Assembly: GCF_001956045.1 (NCBI RefSeq)
Contig: NZ_MRTH01000023.1
Span: 59,418-123,417, forward strand
DNA: 64,000 nt
Origin: Paenibacillus sp. FSL H7-0331
GTDB taxonomy: Bacteria > Bacillota > Bacilli > Paenibacillales > NBRC-103111
Direction of reading: 5' to 3'
Shown here: positions 37,406 to 45,187 of the stretch, piece by piece
Position numbering within the stretch: the stretch's first letter is position 1
Layout: each line of letters starts with the position of its first letter
Notes under the pieces: generated by a model
The model's database searches: none
The model's input: the letters and a program-made list of their open reading frames with translations, nothing else
Told to the model about the DNA's origin: nothing
Translations under genes and position numbers: made by a program

Positions 37406-39553
37406 ATGCAATTTTTTCGAACCTTGATGCCCTATTTGCTGCAAAATAAGCTATTGGGCATATTTTTTATATGCGGTGTCATAGTCGAAGTTATTTATTT
37501 GGTAGCAGCGCCGCTAAGTCTGAAGTATTTGGTAGATGAAGCGTTCGTACCAAAAAACTTCCAAGTTTTCGTTGTCATATTAAGCATTTTGATCATTGGT
37601 GGTGCGTTAAGCATCTGTGCCGGTACCGGCAGTGATTATGCCCTTAACAAGTTGAGCGGGAGGGTCATTCAGAGGCTCAGGACAGAACTATTTGCCCATA
37701 TGCAGAAGCAATCGCTTCCTTTTTTTGAAAAATATCGGGTAGGCGACCTTGTCTCCCGTTTTTCGTCTGATATGGCTTCTATTGAAAGAGTGATTTGTCA
37801 ATCGTTTCCCTTTCTCATTAAAGAAACGTTAAGTATTTTGATGGGGCTAGTCATGCTGTTGGTATTAGAATGGAAGCTTACTTTGGCGATGCTGATCGGT
37901 TCCATATTGATGTTTATCGGCCCTAAGCTGCTGCAGGGCAGGGCAGAAGCCAGTAATGCTAAGTATAAAGAAGCTCAAGAGCAATTTTCCAATATGATCG
38001 ATGAAACGGTCAAAGGCTATAAAATCGTTAAAGCTTTACATCAACAGGATAGGCTCCTGCGGCGTGCCCAGGGGCAAATTCGAGATCTGCTATCTCTTGG
38101 TTTAAACATGCACATCTTGAATTCACTGCTTGAACGGCTGCCGCTAACCGTACTACTGGTGCTGAACGGGACGATGATCGGCTTTGGAGGTTACCTGATC
38201 TTTCATGATCAGATGACAGTTGGTGACTTTATTGCCTTCTTTACTTTATTTATGAGTGTCGGTCAATCTGCATCGAACCTCTCCTATTTGATACCTAACC
38301 TTATTGATTCCAGCATCAGCTTCAAACGAATATCAGAAATATTGAATCATCAGCCAAGTGTGCCGGAAGCGTCTGATCCCGTTGCTCTGCCTCCCCTGGA
38401 CAAGTACATAGAAATGAATCAGGTAACCTTCGGTTTCACCGAGGGGACGGATCAGATCAAGGAGGTCAGCTTGCGTATTGCTGCCGGCAGCTATGCGGCG
38501 TTTGTAGGTCCAAGCGGCTCCGGTAAAAGCACAGCCTTACAGCTTTTATCGCGTTTTTACGATCCAAGGCAAGGCTCCGTTCGTATAGATGGTTATGATC
38601 TGAGAACCGTAAGTGAGGCTTCCTTAAGGAGGCAAATGGACATTGTGTTCCAGGACACGTTCCTGTTTAATACGACAATCAGGGATAATCTGCGGCTTGG
38701 CAGCGAACTGGTTACAGATGCCGAGATGATGGAAGCGGCCGAGCTGGCACGTATTCATGAAACCTTGATAGGCTGGCCAGAGGGCTACGATACGCTGATC
38801 AACAACGAAGGAGCATCGCTTTCGGGCGGGCAGCGCCAGCGAATTTCCATAGCAAGGGCGCTGCTGAGAAAGCCGAGGCTGCTGCTGCTGGATGAGGTTA
38901 CTTCAGCTCTGGACCCTGCCACTGAGGCTGACATCAATCAGACTATCCAACAGCTGAGACATCATACAACGATTATTTCCGTCACGCATCGATTGTCGTC
39001 AATCGTGAATGCAGATGTGATTTTTGTTTTTCAAGACGGCAGGATCGTCGAGTCTGGAACCCATCAGGAGCTACTGCAGCAGTCTGGACTCTACCATGAA
39101 ATGTGGGAAAAACAGCATGGCTTTATGCTGTCTCAGGACGGGCTTCATGCCACAATCGATGGACACCGACTAGCCAAGTTTCCATTTTTCGCTGGAGTTG
39201 ATTTGCTGCTCCTGCAGAACATTTCCACTCTGTTTTCTACGGAGACCTTCAAAGAAGGCGACACCGTCGTCCAGGAAGGGGAACAGGGAGACAAATTTTA
39301 CATCATCGTTCGAGGTAAGTTCGAAATTCTGAAAAGCTTTCAGAGTGGCAGCTTGCAGCGGGTTGCGACGCTGCAGGATGGGGATCATTTTGGCGAAATC
39401 GCCCTGCTGAGGGGGATTCCCCGGACTGCCACGGTGAGGGCAATGGGGCCTTCGGTATTACTATCTGTGAGACGGGAAGCTTTTCTGGAATTGACCGCGA
39501 AGTATCCGCAAATTTTTACCGTTGTGGAGCGAACCCTGAAGGAGCGAATCTAA
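37406..39553 (+). CDS. ABC exporter (TMD-NBD) fused to a cyclic-nucleotide-binding domain
   Basis: The 715-residue half-transporter has a six-helix exporter domain (residues ~1-310), then an ATPase domain with Walker A GPSGSGKST (368-376), signature LSGGQRQ (472-478), and Walker B LLLLDEVTSALD. Residues ~595-715 form a cNMP-binding (CAP-like) domain with the phosphate-binding cassette FGEIALLRGIPRTATV; Arg673 is the residue that contacts the cyclic phosphate in known members. No N-terminal C39 peptidase is present. It is followed 17 bases later by a GNAT-like gene, a peptide gene and a second GNAT-like gene, so it most likely exports the modified peptide or its product. The C-terminal sensor is an unusual addition to an exporter. 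Confidence 0.92.
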   Translation: MQFFRTLMPYLLQNKLLGIFFICGVIVEVIYLVAAPLSLKYLVDEAFVPKNFQVFVVILSILIIGGALSICAGTGSDYALNKLSGRVIQRLRTELFAHMQKQSLPFFEKYRVGDLVSRFSSDMASIERVICQSFPFLIKETLSILMGLVMLLVLEWKLTLAMLIGSILMFIGPKLLQGRAEASNAKYKEAQEQFSNMIDETVKGYKIVKALHQQDRLLRRAQGQIRDLLSLGLNMHILNSLLERLPLTVLLVLNGTMIGFGGYLIFHDQMTVGDFIAFFTLFMSVGQSASNLSYLIPNLIDSSISFKRISEILNHQPSVPEASDPVALPPLDKYIEMNQVTFGFTEGTDQIKEVSLRIAAGSYAAFVGPSGSGKSTALQLLSRFYDPRQGSVRIDGYDLRTVSEASLRRQMDIVFQDTFLFNTTIRDNLRLGSELVTDAEMMEAAELARIHETLIGWPEGYDTLINNEGASLSGGQRQRISIARALLRKPRLLLLDEVTSALDPATEADINQTIQQLRHHTTIISVTHRLSSIVNADVIFVFQDGRIVESGTHQELLQQSGLYHEMWEKQHGFMLSQDGLHATIDGHRLAKFPFFAGVDLLLLQNISTLFSTETFKEGDTVVQEGEQGDKFYIIVRGKFEILKSFQSGSLQRVATLQDGDHFGEIALLRGIPRTATVRAMGPSVLLSVRREAFLELTAKYPQIFTVVERTLKERI

Positions 39554-39570
39554 TCGAAAGGAGCGGAACG

Positions 39571-40095
39571 TTGTCCATGACTATTTATTGTAAACGCTGT
39601 GCGACCGATGATGATTATGCCAAAGCGAGTCTGTTTATGCTGCAGAATAAGAGAGAGCTGCATCCCAGCTTAAGCACCGTGGATATTATTACGCTGCTTT
39701 ACTATTATATGACTGCTGGCAACCTGATTATGGTTATGGATGCAGACGAACATATGTTGGCTGTAGGTGCATACTATATGGGTACGCCTGAACAGGAATT
39801 TGTGGATAAACAACGGGTTGTGTTGGTCGATAATGTGATCGTAGCCAGATCATATCGAAGCACTCGTGTATTTATCCGCGGTTTTCGATATTTGATGAGC
39901 CAGATTATCGAGGATAATCGGGAAGTACAAGAATTTCGCTTCGTCGCGCTTTCCGAGAATACGTATTTACAGAAGCTCTATCCCAAGTTTGCTAGTTTCA
40001 TAGGCAGTCGGGAAGGGACAATAGGTACCGAAGATATATACAGTGTTGAAATTCACAAATTAAGGACTTTTTTGGATCGATTCGCTAGGATATAA
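39571..40095 (+). CDS. GNAT-like acyltransferase homologue A
   Basis: The 174-residue protein starts at TTG 39571, seven bases after AAAGGAG (an in-frame ATG at 39577 is spaced less well). It shows a GNAT-like order: an N-terminal helical part, a central strand NLIMVMDADEHMLAVGAYYM, a strand VVLVDNVIVARSYRSTRVF and a helix GFRYLMSQIIEDNREVQEFR. The canonical (Q/R)xxGx(G/A) acetyl-CoA loop is not intact; YRSTRVFIRG stands in its place. It is clearly paralogous to the protein at 40239: both share YR-T-VF--G-R-L---I--DN--VQ. It may act as an acyltransferase on the encoded peptide or make a signal molecule (inference). Confidence 0.7.
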   Translation: MSMTIYCKRCATDDDYAKASLFMLQNKRELHPSLSTVDIITLLYYYMTAGNLIMVMDADEHMLAVGAYYMGTPEQEFVDKQRVVLVDNVIVARSYRSTRVFIRGFRYLMSQIIEDNREVQEFRFVALSENTYLQKLYPKFASFIGSREGTIGTEDIYSVEIHKLRTFLDRFARI

Positions 40096-40140
40096 TAAGG
40101 ATATAAGGAAATACACTTAGTGACAAAGGAGGCATATGCT

Positions 40141-40239
40141 ATGTTCCCAGTACCCCCCAACATAAAAGGTAACAGTAAGGGTGGTGGTTTTTCGAAAATC
40201 GTGAAAACCAATGATAACCTAAGAGTACAACCTCAATAA
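40141..40239 (+). CDS. Small peptide (32 residues), possible precursor or signal peptide
   Basis: ATG at 40141 lies eight bases after a perfect AAAGGAGG. The 32-codon frame begins MFPVPPNIKG, has a central KGGGFSKIVK and ends NDNLRVQPQ. The stop TAA (40237-40239) overlaps the start of the next gene (TAATG), so translation is coupled. The peptide is basic (five Lys/Arg against one Asp), has no Cys and no hydrophobic signal sequence, and is rich in Pro at its N-terminus. The triple Gly could be a processing or modification site. The setting, between two GNAT-like paralogues and beside an exporter, is that of a ribosomal peptide precursor. No known precursor family is recognised. Confidence 0.7.
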   Translation: MFPVPPNIKGNSKGGGFSKIVKTNDNLRVQPQ

Positions 40240-40760
40240 TGGCACTTCAATTTCGCCTTAGTCAGTTTGAAATGGATCTGGAGTTATATATATCTTTTTT
40301 GCTCGAACACCATGGTGAACTGAATTTACCTTATTCGTTTGCAATGAAGCTGAGTTTTATCGCCAGTCCCTTGGTCTTAGGTAAAGCATTGATGATTTTC
40401 AATGAAGAGCCATATGAGATGATCGGGACTGCAGGTTTTGTTTATGGAACAAGTACCCATGATTATGAAGATCAGCATATTTGTCAGGTGGAGGTAGCCT
40501 TTATTCAAAAGGCCTATCGTCATACTTCTGTATTTGCTCAGGGTTTAAGAGAATTGGTCCAAGCCATTAAAGCGGATAATGAAGCTGTGCAGCAGGTTCA
40601 GTTCTGGACGCCTGTTGATCAGCCCAAGCTGGACAGGCTTTTGGGCAGATTCACTTTACTGCCTCATGCAACGAAGTCCATCGTGAACAATATGGCTTTC
40701 TACACCATTCCATTCGATGAACTGGAATCCTATTGCAATCGATTGCGGGATTTTAGGTAA
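40239..40760 (+). CDS. GNAT-like acyltransferase homologue B
   Basis: The 173-residue protein is a paralogue of the protein at 39571. Shared positions include the strand ending VEVAFIQKAYRHTSVFAQGL and the helix LVQAIKADNEAVQQVQFW. An intact acetyl-CoA P-loop is not obvious, so catalysis is uncertain; it may be a divergent acyltransferase or a partner of homologue A. Its ATG overlaps the peptide stop codon by one base, so it is made in step with the peptide. A terminator follows 26 bases after the stop and closes the operon. Confidence 0.7.
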   Translation: MALQFRLSQFEMDLELYISFLLEHHGELNLPYSFAMKLSFIASPLVLGKALMIFNEEPYEMIGTAGFVYGTSTHDYEDQHICQVEVAFIQKAYRHTSVFAQGLRELVQAIKADNEAVQQVQFWTPVDQPKLDRLLGRFTLLPHATKSIVNNMAFYTIPFDELESYCNRLRDFR

Positions 40761-40786
40761 TTGGCTCAAGACATAGGTGAGGACTG

Positions 40787-40810
40787 AGGTACCCGTTGGG
40801 TGCCTTTTTT
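40787..40810 (+). terminator. Terminator of the ABC-GNAT-peptide operon
   Basis: AGGTACCC pairs with GGGTGCCT (one wobble) around a 3-base loop; six T follow. Confidence 0.85.
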
Positions 40811-40952
40811 ATAATATCGGAATTTATAAGTTTTCAACGAAGTTGAACATTCTGATATTTCAAGAAAAGCATCCTCTAAAACACGAATGTCTCTTCATCG
40901 AATAGGCTTCGATCAGAAGCTTTTCTTATATTCACTAAAGCGTCCAGGTGCA

Positions 40953-40981
40953 TTGCAAAATTGCAGTAATTCTCTTATATT
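40953..40981 (+). promoter_or_regulatory. Sigma-A promoter of the LacI-family gene
   Basis: TTGCAA (40953-40958) and TATATT (40976-40981) are 17 bases apart, 56 bases before the ATG at 41037. Confidence 0.6.
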
Positions 40982-40985
40982 TAGG

Positions 40986-40997
40986 TAAAGCGCTTAA
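40986..40997. promoter_or_regulatory. LacI-family operator-like palindrome
   Basis: TAAAGCGCTTAA contains the perfect palindrome AAGCGCTT with the central CG expected of LacI/CcpA-family sites. It lies directly after the -10, so it is a likely autorepression site. Confidence 0.5.
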
Positions 40998-41036
40998 TCG
41001 TCTGCTTTAATATGTTGGTGGAAAGTTGGGTATGGC

Positions 41037-42044
41037 ATGAAGGTTACGATCTACGATATTGCCAAGGAAGCGGGCGTCTCTATTGCTACCGTGTCCAAAG
41101 TCATTAACCGTGGAGGACGCATAAGCGAAAAGACCCGTAATAAAGTCATTAAAATTATGGATGAGCTGAATTATCAGCCAAGCGTCGTTGCATCGGCTTT
41201 GACCGGTAAGCAGACCTATACGCTGGGACTGCTGCTGCCGGATTTGGCGAATCCTTTTTTTGCGGAGATTGCGAGAAGTATAGAGGATCGTGCCCAGGAA
41301 ATGGGCTTTAACGTCGTCATTTGCAGTACGGATAACAGTCTGGATAAAGAAGAACGTTACATTTCATTGTTAAAGCAAAAAAGCGTCGATGGCATCATTA
41401 TCGCAACAGGGGTTCGCAATGATGCTTTATTAAAGGAATTGGTTCGGCAAAAGCTCCCCGTTGCACTCATCGCGCGAGATATGCCGGCTGTCGCTGTGGA
41501 TATCGTGCTGGTCGATGACTTTCAGGGCGGTTATTTGGCAACCTCTTATTTGATCCAAAATGGCCATAAGCAGATTGCCGTAATTGCCGAGGACACCGAA
41601 GTAATGAGCAGCAAGGAGCGGATTCGCGGCTATCAGCATGCCTTGGAGGAAGCGGGGATTCCATTTAATCCTGAGCTGGTGCGCATTAGTGATTTTAGTG
41701 TGAAAAGCGGCAAAATAGCTGCAGGTGAGCTGCTGCAGGGATTAAAAGCTTGTACGGCCGTGTTTGCCTGTAATGATTTGTTGGCTATCGGCACGATTCA
41801 AGCTGCACGCGAAATGAAGCTGTCTATCCCTGACGATTTATCGGTCGTAGGGTTCGATAATACGATTCTGGCCACGATCGTGGACCCGCCGCTCACGACG
41901 ATAGCCCAGCCGATTCAGGACATGGGGGCTCAGGTCGTCAATATGATTCTTCGCCATATTAATGGTGGTCATACGATGAATCAGAGAATGGTGCTGCCAC
42001 CAGAGCTCGTTATTCGCTCATCGGTATCCAGGCCGAGGAAATAA
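41037..42044 (+). CDS. LacI-family transcriptional regulator
   Basis: The 335-residue protein has the N-terminal LacI HTH and hinge (TIYDIAKEAGVSIATVSKVI, then YQPSVVASALTGKQ) and a periplasmic-binding-like core (residues ~60-330; LGLLLPDLANPFFAEIARSI, VFACNDLLAIGTIQA). It is convergent with the kinase-aldolase-SIS operon, whose regulation it is a candidate for, although the operon promoter carries a different palindrome. The effector is probably a sugar phosphate of that pathway (inference). Confidence 0.92.
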   Translation: MKVTIYDIAKEAGVSIATVSKVINRGGRISEKTRNKVIKIMDELNYQPSVVASALTGKQTYTLGLLLPDLANPFFAEIARSIEDRAQEMGFNVVICSTDNSLDKEERYISLLKQKSVDGIIIATGVRNDALLKELVRQKLPVALIARDMPAVAVDIVLVDDFQGGYLATSYLIQNGHKQIAVIAEDTEVMSSKERIRGYQHALEEAGIPFNPELVRISDFSVKSGKIAAGELLQGLKACTAVFACNDLLAIGTIQAAREMKLSIPDDLSVVGFDNTILATIVDPPLTTIAQPIQDMGAQVVNMILRHINGGHTMNQRMVLPPELVIRSSVSRPRK

Positions 42045-42049
42045 AAAAG

Positions 42050-42087
42050 CAGGAAAAAGCTTGTATAGTCGATTCGCTATACAAGCT
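42050..42087 (-). terminator. Terminator of the kinase-aldolase-SIS operon, overlapping the kinase stop codon
   Basis: AGCTTGTATAG and CTATACAAGCT form a perfect 11-bp stem (42058-42087). In minus-strand direction it is followed by TTTTT and later TTTTTT. The kinase stop codon lies within the stem. Confidence 0.75.
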
Positions 42088-43024
42088 CTACGGTAATTTC
42101 TGTTTGTAAACGTTCTACATCATGAAGCTGTACATAACCTGCCCGTTCCGTCAATGCATTCGCTGAAGCAACGGCAGAAGCGTACTGCAAGCAGGTGGGA
42201 AACCGGAGGTTTTGAGCCGTAGCCATTGCCATGCCAGCGACAAAGGAATCTCCGCAGCCAACGGTATTGACCACCTGAATAGGAGGACCCTGCACCCGAT
42301 ATAATGCTCCTTCATAAGCACTGATCGAACCCGCTGCTCCCAGAGAAACGGTCACACGCGGGATGCCCTGCTGCTGCAAGCGAAGCAAGCCCTCGGCTCG
42401 ATCTGTATCTGGTTGATCCTCGGCATTGCCCTCATTGAAAGCCCCAAGCAGCGTAGTGACCTCGTCTTCATTAGGCTTCACAAAATCAGGCTGCGCACCT
42501 ACCCCTTGCAGCAGAGCAGTACCACTCGTATCGAGAAAAGCAAGCGCTCCGGCTTGCTTCACAATACGGATCAGCTGTGCGTAGCCATCGGTGGGTACGC
42601 CCTGCGGTAAGCTTCCCGAGAAGCATACGATACGCGACTGTGCAGCGAGACCAGCCAGCTTGGCCTGGAAAAACTGCCAGGTTTCAGCCGAAATCCAGGG
42701 GCCTTGCTCCAGAACCTCAGTTGAAGAGCCGTTCGATTCATCAATCATGTTCAGGCATAGCCGTGATTCTTCCTCGATCTGTACAAAATCATGCTTGATT
42801 CCTTGCGCATCCAATTTTTGTTCAATGAACCGGCCATTATGACCGCCAATGATACCAGTGGCTAGAACCGGATAGCCCATCTGCTGAATAACACGGGCAA
42901 CATTGATCCCTTTGCCACCCGGCTCGGCGTACATCTGCCGTACCCGGGATACCTGTCCGAGTGGAAAACTGGATATATAGTAGGTTTTATCGATGGCTGC
43001 GTTCAGGGTTACGGTAGTAATCAT
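42077..43024 (-). CDS. PfkB-family sugar-phosphate kinase (1-phosphofructokinase/tagatose-6-phosphate kinase type)
   Basis: The 315-residue protein has the first PfkB signature GGKGINVARVIQQMG and the second NTVGCGDSFVAGMA, whose Asp is the catalytic base (GCGD in place of the usual GAGD). It begins with TVTLNAAIDKTYY, as in FruK/LacC enzymes. AAGGAGG stands before ATG 43024. With the class II aldolase just upstream it fits a route in which a ketose phosphate is phosphorylated to the 1,6-bisphosphate and then cleaved. Tagatose-6-P or fructose-1-P are both possible. Confidence 0.9.
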   Translation of the reverse strand: MITTVTLNAAIDKTYYISSFPLGQVSRVRQMYAEPGGKGINVARVIQQMGYPVLATGIIGGHNGRFIEQKLDAQGIKHDFVQIEEESRLCLNMIDESNGSSTEVLEQGPWISAETWQFFQAKLAGLAAQSRIVCFSGSLPQGVPTDGYAQLIRIVKQAGALAFLDTSGTALLQGVGAQPDFVKPNEDEVTTLLGAFNEGNAEDQPDTDRAEGLLRLQQQGIPRVTVSLGAAGSISAYEGALYRVQGPPIQVVNTVGCGDSFVAGMAMATAQNLRFPTCLQYASAVASANALTERAGYVQLHDVERLQTEITVELV

Positions 43025-43034
43025 GAGTGCCTCC

Positions 43035-43901
43035 TTAGCGAATACCGGACGCTTTACCGATGCTGCCAAGCATCCGCATTTTTTCCATTGCCGCTTCTTT
43101 TACGGCTTTTTTGGCAGGCATCATATATTTACGTGGATCGTTTTCATCCGGATTGTGCGCGAATACCTGCTTAATGGCATCGGAGAAGACGATGCGTATT
43201 TCGGTTGCGATATTCATTTTGGACATGCCCAGCGAGATACAGCGTTTGACCTGCTCCTCGGGAATACCTGAGCCACCATGCAGAACGAGTGGAACCGCTA
43301 CGCGATCAGCAACCTGACGGATTCGCTCAAAATCGATATTCGGGTCGCCCTTGTAAATGCCGTGCGCGGTTCCAATGGCAGGAGCCAATGTGGGAACTCC
43401 GGTAAGCTCAATAAAGCGGGCACATTCCTCTGGGTCAGCTAATAGCGCTTCGTGTTCAGCGACTACGATATCGTCCTCAACGCCCCCAACCTTCCCAAGC
43501 TCGGCTTCCACATTCACACCAGCAGCGCGGGCGATGTCCACGATCCGTTTGGTTTGAGCCACATTTTCCTCAAAAGCAAACATGGACGCATCAATCATTA
43601 CCGAGGTGTAGCCTGCGCGGATGCAGTGAATGATCATATCAAAATCGGTGCAATGGTCCAGATGAAGCGCAATGGGAACACCCGAACGATTGGCGGCAGT
43701 GGTCGCAGCTGCGACCAAATAGTCAGCTCCCAGATGCTTGACCGTTCCTACTGTCGATTGCAAAATGAGCGGGGAATTGGTTTCCTCCGCAGCGTCTACC
43801 ACGGCTTGCAGCATTTCTAGAGTGTGTACGTTAAATGCGCCAATCCCATAACCTTGGCTGCGGGCAACTTGCAATAAGGCTGTCGATGAAACTAACGGCA
43901 T
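43035..43901 (-). CDS. Class II fructose/tagatose-bisphosphate aldolase
   Basis: The 288-residue protein starts VSSTALLQVARSQGYGIGAF. The catalytic Asp and zinc His lie in ALHLDHCTDF; further zinc ligands are in GTAHGIYKG and VLHGGSGIP. The length and GAFNVHTLEM block fit the GatY/KbaY/FbaA family, which splits the ketose bisphosphate into DHAP and glyceraldehyde-3-phosphate. TAGGAGG precedes ATG. It lies 10 bases upstream of the kinase gene in the same operon. Confidence 0.92.
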   Translation of the reverse strand: MPLVSSTALLQVARSQGYGIGAFNVHTLEMLQAVVDAAEETNSPLILQSTVGTVKHLGADYLVAAATTAANRSGVPIALHLDHCTDFDMIIHCIRAGYTSVMIDASMFAFEENVAQTKRIVDIARAAGVNVEAELGKVGGVEDDIVVAEHEALLADPEECARFIELTGVPTLAPAIGTAHGIYKGDPNIDFERIRQVADRVAVPLVLHGGSGIPEEQVKRCISLGMSKMNIATEIRIVFSDAIKQVFAHNPDENDPRKYMMPAKKAVKEAAMEKMRMLGSIGKASGIR

Positions 43902-43918
43902 GAATGATTCCTCCTAAG

Positions 43919-43938
43919 AGTGTTCCTTTAGGAACACT
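43919..43938 (-). promoter_or_regulatory. Intercistronic hairpin before the aldolase gene
   Basis: AGTGTTCC and GGAACACT pair perfectly around TTTA/TAAA, just before the aldolase ribosome binding site. There is no T run; it may affect mRNA stability or translation. Confidence 0.45.
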
Positions 43939-43981
43939 GACATCGTAAGCATAAGCTGAGTTTTGCGTAACAAAGCTAACG

Positions 43982-45037
43982 TTAAATTTTCACAACCTGT
44001 GTCAAATTGCGCGGCGAATCCGGATCGGCATTACGGTTCAAGGCTGTGTAGTAGCCCAAAAATTGCAGGGCAGGTAAGTAAAGTACACTTCTGGCTTCGT
44101 CGGAGATGTCGCTGCCGCCTACTTCGAATACAGCATCAGCAAATGAGGTATCCTCACCTTTGTTGGCCGTTAACAGTAGTACAAATGCTCCGTACTCCTG
44201 CATTTCGCGTGCAACCTTCAATTCATAATCACGAGCCTGTTCTGACAGCAGCAGGCAGACGAGCGTACCTGGCTCAACGATCGATTTGGGACCATGACGG
44301 AACTCCAGCGTTCCATATGCTTCTGTCCATACATAGGACATTTCCTTGATTTTCAAACAAGCTTCCAATGAAAGACCGTAGAGTGCTCCCATACCCAAAT
44401 ATACATATTTAATGAAGGATTGCTCACGTACCAGGGTATCAATAAAAGGTTCGGCGGCCAGAACGGTAGCTCCATCCTGCTTCACGACTTTGGCAAGCTC
44501 CTCCAACAGGTCAAGGCGGCCTGCAGCTTTGGCGATCGCCGCTTGCATCATAAATGTCATGCTGCTGAGTGATTTCGTCATAACTGTGCTCGTTTCTTTC
44601 CCGAGTGGGGAGACGAGGCATTCCGCCAGCTTGGCCATCGAGCTACCCTCATAGCAGGTGATACCGGCAATCGTCCAGTTGGCAAGCGATTGTACGGACT
44701 CCAGCGCCAATACAACCTCAGTCGATTCACCAGAACGGGACACGCCAATTACCAGATAATTGCGATGAGAAGGAGCCGTTTGCTCACGGAACAGCAGCAA
44801 ATCTGACGATGGGTAAGCAACAGCGCTTCTTCCCAGCCAGGCTCTGCAGGTAGCGGCCATCGTAAGTGCCTGATAGTACGAGGAACCGGATCCGATAAAA
44901 ATGATCTCTTCAAAAGCAGCGTTATTCAAGTAACGTTCAATCCAGTCCTGCTGTAGCTCCAGTTGGTCCCATGCGGCTGAAATCGCCTCGGCTTGTGCGT
45001 TAATTTCTGAATAGGTGTGTTGTCCTAATGTCGTCAT
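43982..45037 (-). CDS. SIS-domain sugar isomerase/deaminase (AgaS/GlmS-C-like)
   Basis: The 351-residue protein has two SIS domains (IIFIGSGSSYYQALTMAATC, then VIGVSRSGESTEVVLALESV; FIKYVYLGMGALYGLSLEAC, then TEAYGTLEFRHGPKSIVE). The EFRHGP motif is typical of the isomerase half of GlmS and of AgaS/FrlB-type deaminases or deglycases. There is no glutaminase domain. It probably converts an amino or glycated sugar phosphate to the ketose phosphate used by the neighbouring kinase. ATG 45037 follows GGGAG; a longer frame to 45076 covers the promoter. Confidence 0.88.
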   Translation of the reverse strand: MTTLGQHTYSEINAQAEAISAAWDQLELQQDWIERYLNNAAFEEIIFIGSGSSYYQALTMAATCRAWLGRSAVAYPSSDLLLFREQTAPSHRNYLVIGVSRSGESTEVVLALESVQSLANWTIAGITCYEGSSMAKLAECLVSPLGKETSTVMTKSLSSMTFMMQAAIAKAAGRLDLLEELAKVVKQDGATVLAAEPFIDTLVREQSFIKYVYLGMGALYGLSLEACLKIKEMSYVWTEAYGTLEFRHGPKSIVEPGTLVCLLLSEQARDYELKVAREMQEYGAFVLLLTANKGEDTSFADAVFEVGGSDISDEARSVLYLPALQFLGYYTALNRNADPDSPRNLTQVVKI

Positions 45038-45064
45038 TTTCACAGCTCCCTTCGATATAATGAA

Positions 45065-45093
45065 ATTATAATTCATAATTATGATTTATTCAA
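45065..45093 (-). promoter_or_regulatory. Promoter of the SIS-aldolase-kinase operon with operator-like palindrome
   Basis: On the minus strand TTGAAT and TATAAT are exactly 17 bases apart. The spacer holds the perfect 12-bp palindrome TCATAATTATGA (45073-45084), a good candidate repressor site. It does not resemble the palindrome upstream of the LacI-family gene. Confidence 0.7.
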
Positions 45094-45114
45094 TCATTTA
45101 TTTGATCTAGTAAA

Positions 45115-45153
45115 CAAAAAAAGTCTTGAATCCTTCATCAAAGAATTCAAGAC
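45115..45153 (-). terminator. Terminator of gcvH
   Basis: GTCTTGAAT and ATTCAAGAC pair; in minus direction seven T follow. Confidence 0.85.
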
Positions 45154-45187
45154 CGTTTAAGGTCATCGGCTTATTTATGTAATCTTT

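Noticed and set aside
39571..40760. LuxI-type acyl-homoserine-lactone synthase pair
   Set aside because: The fold order is similar, but the conserved LuxI residues are not visible and such synthases are not typical of this group. GNAT-like is the safer name.
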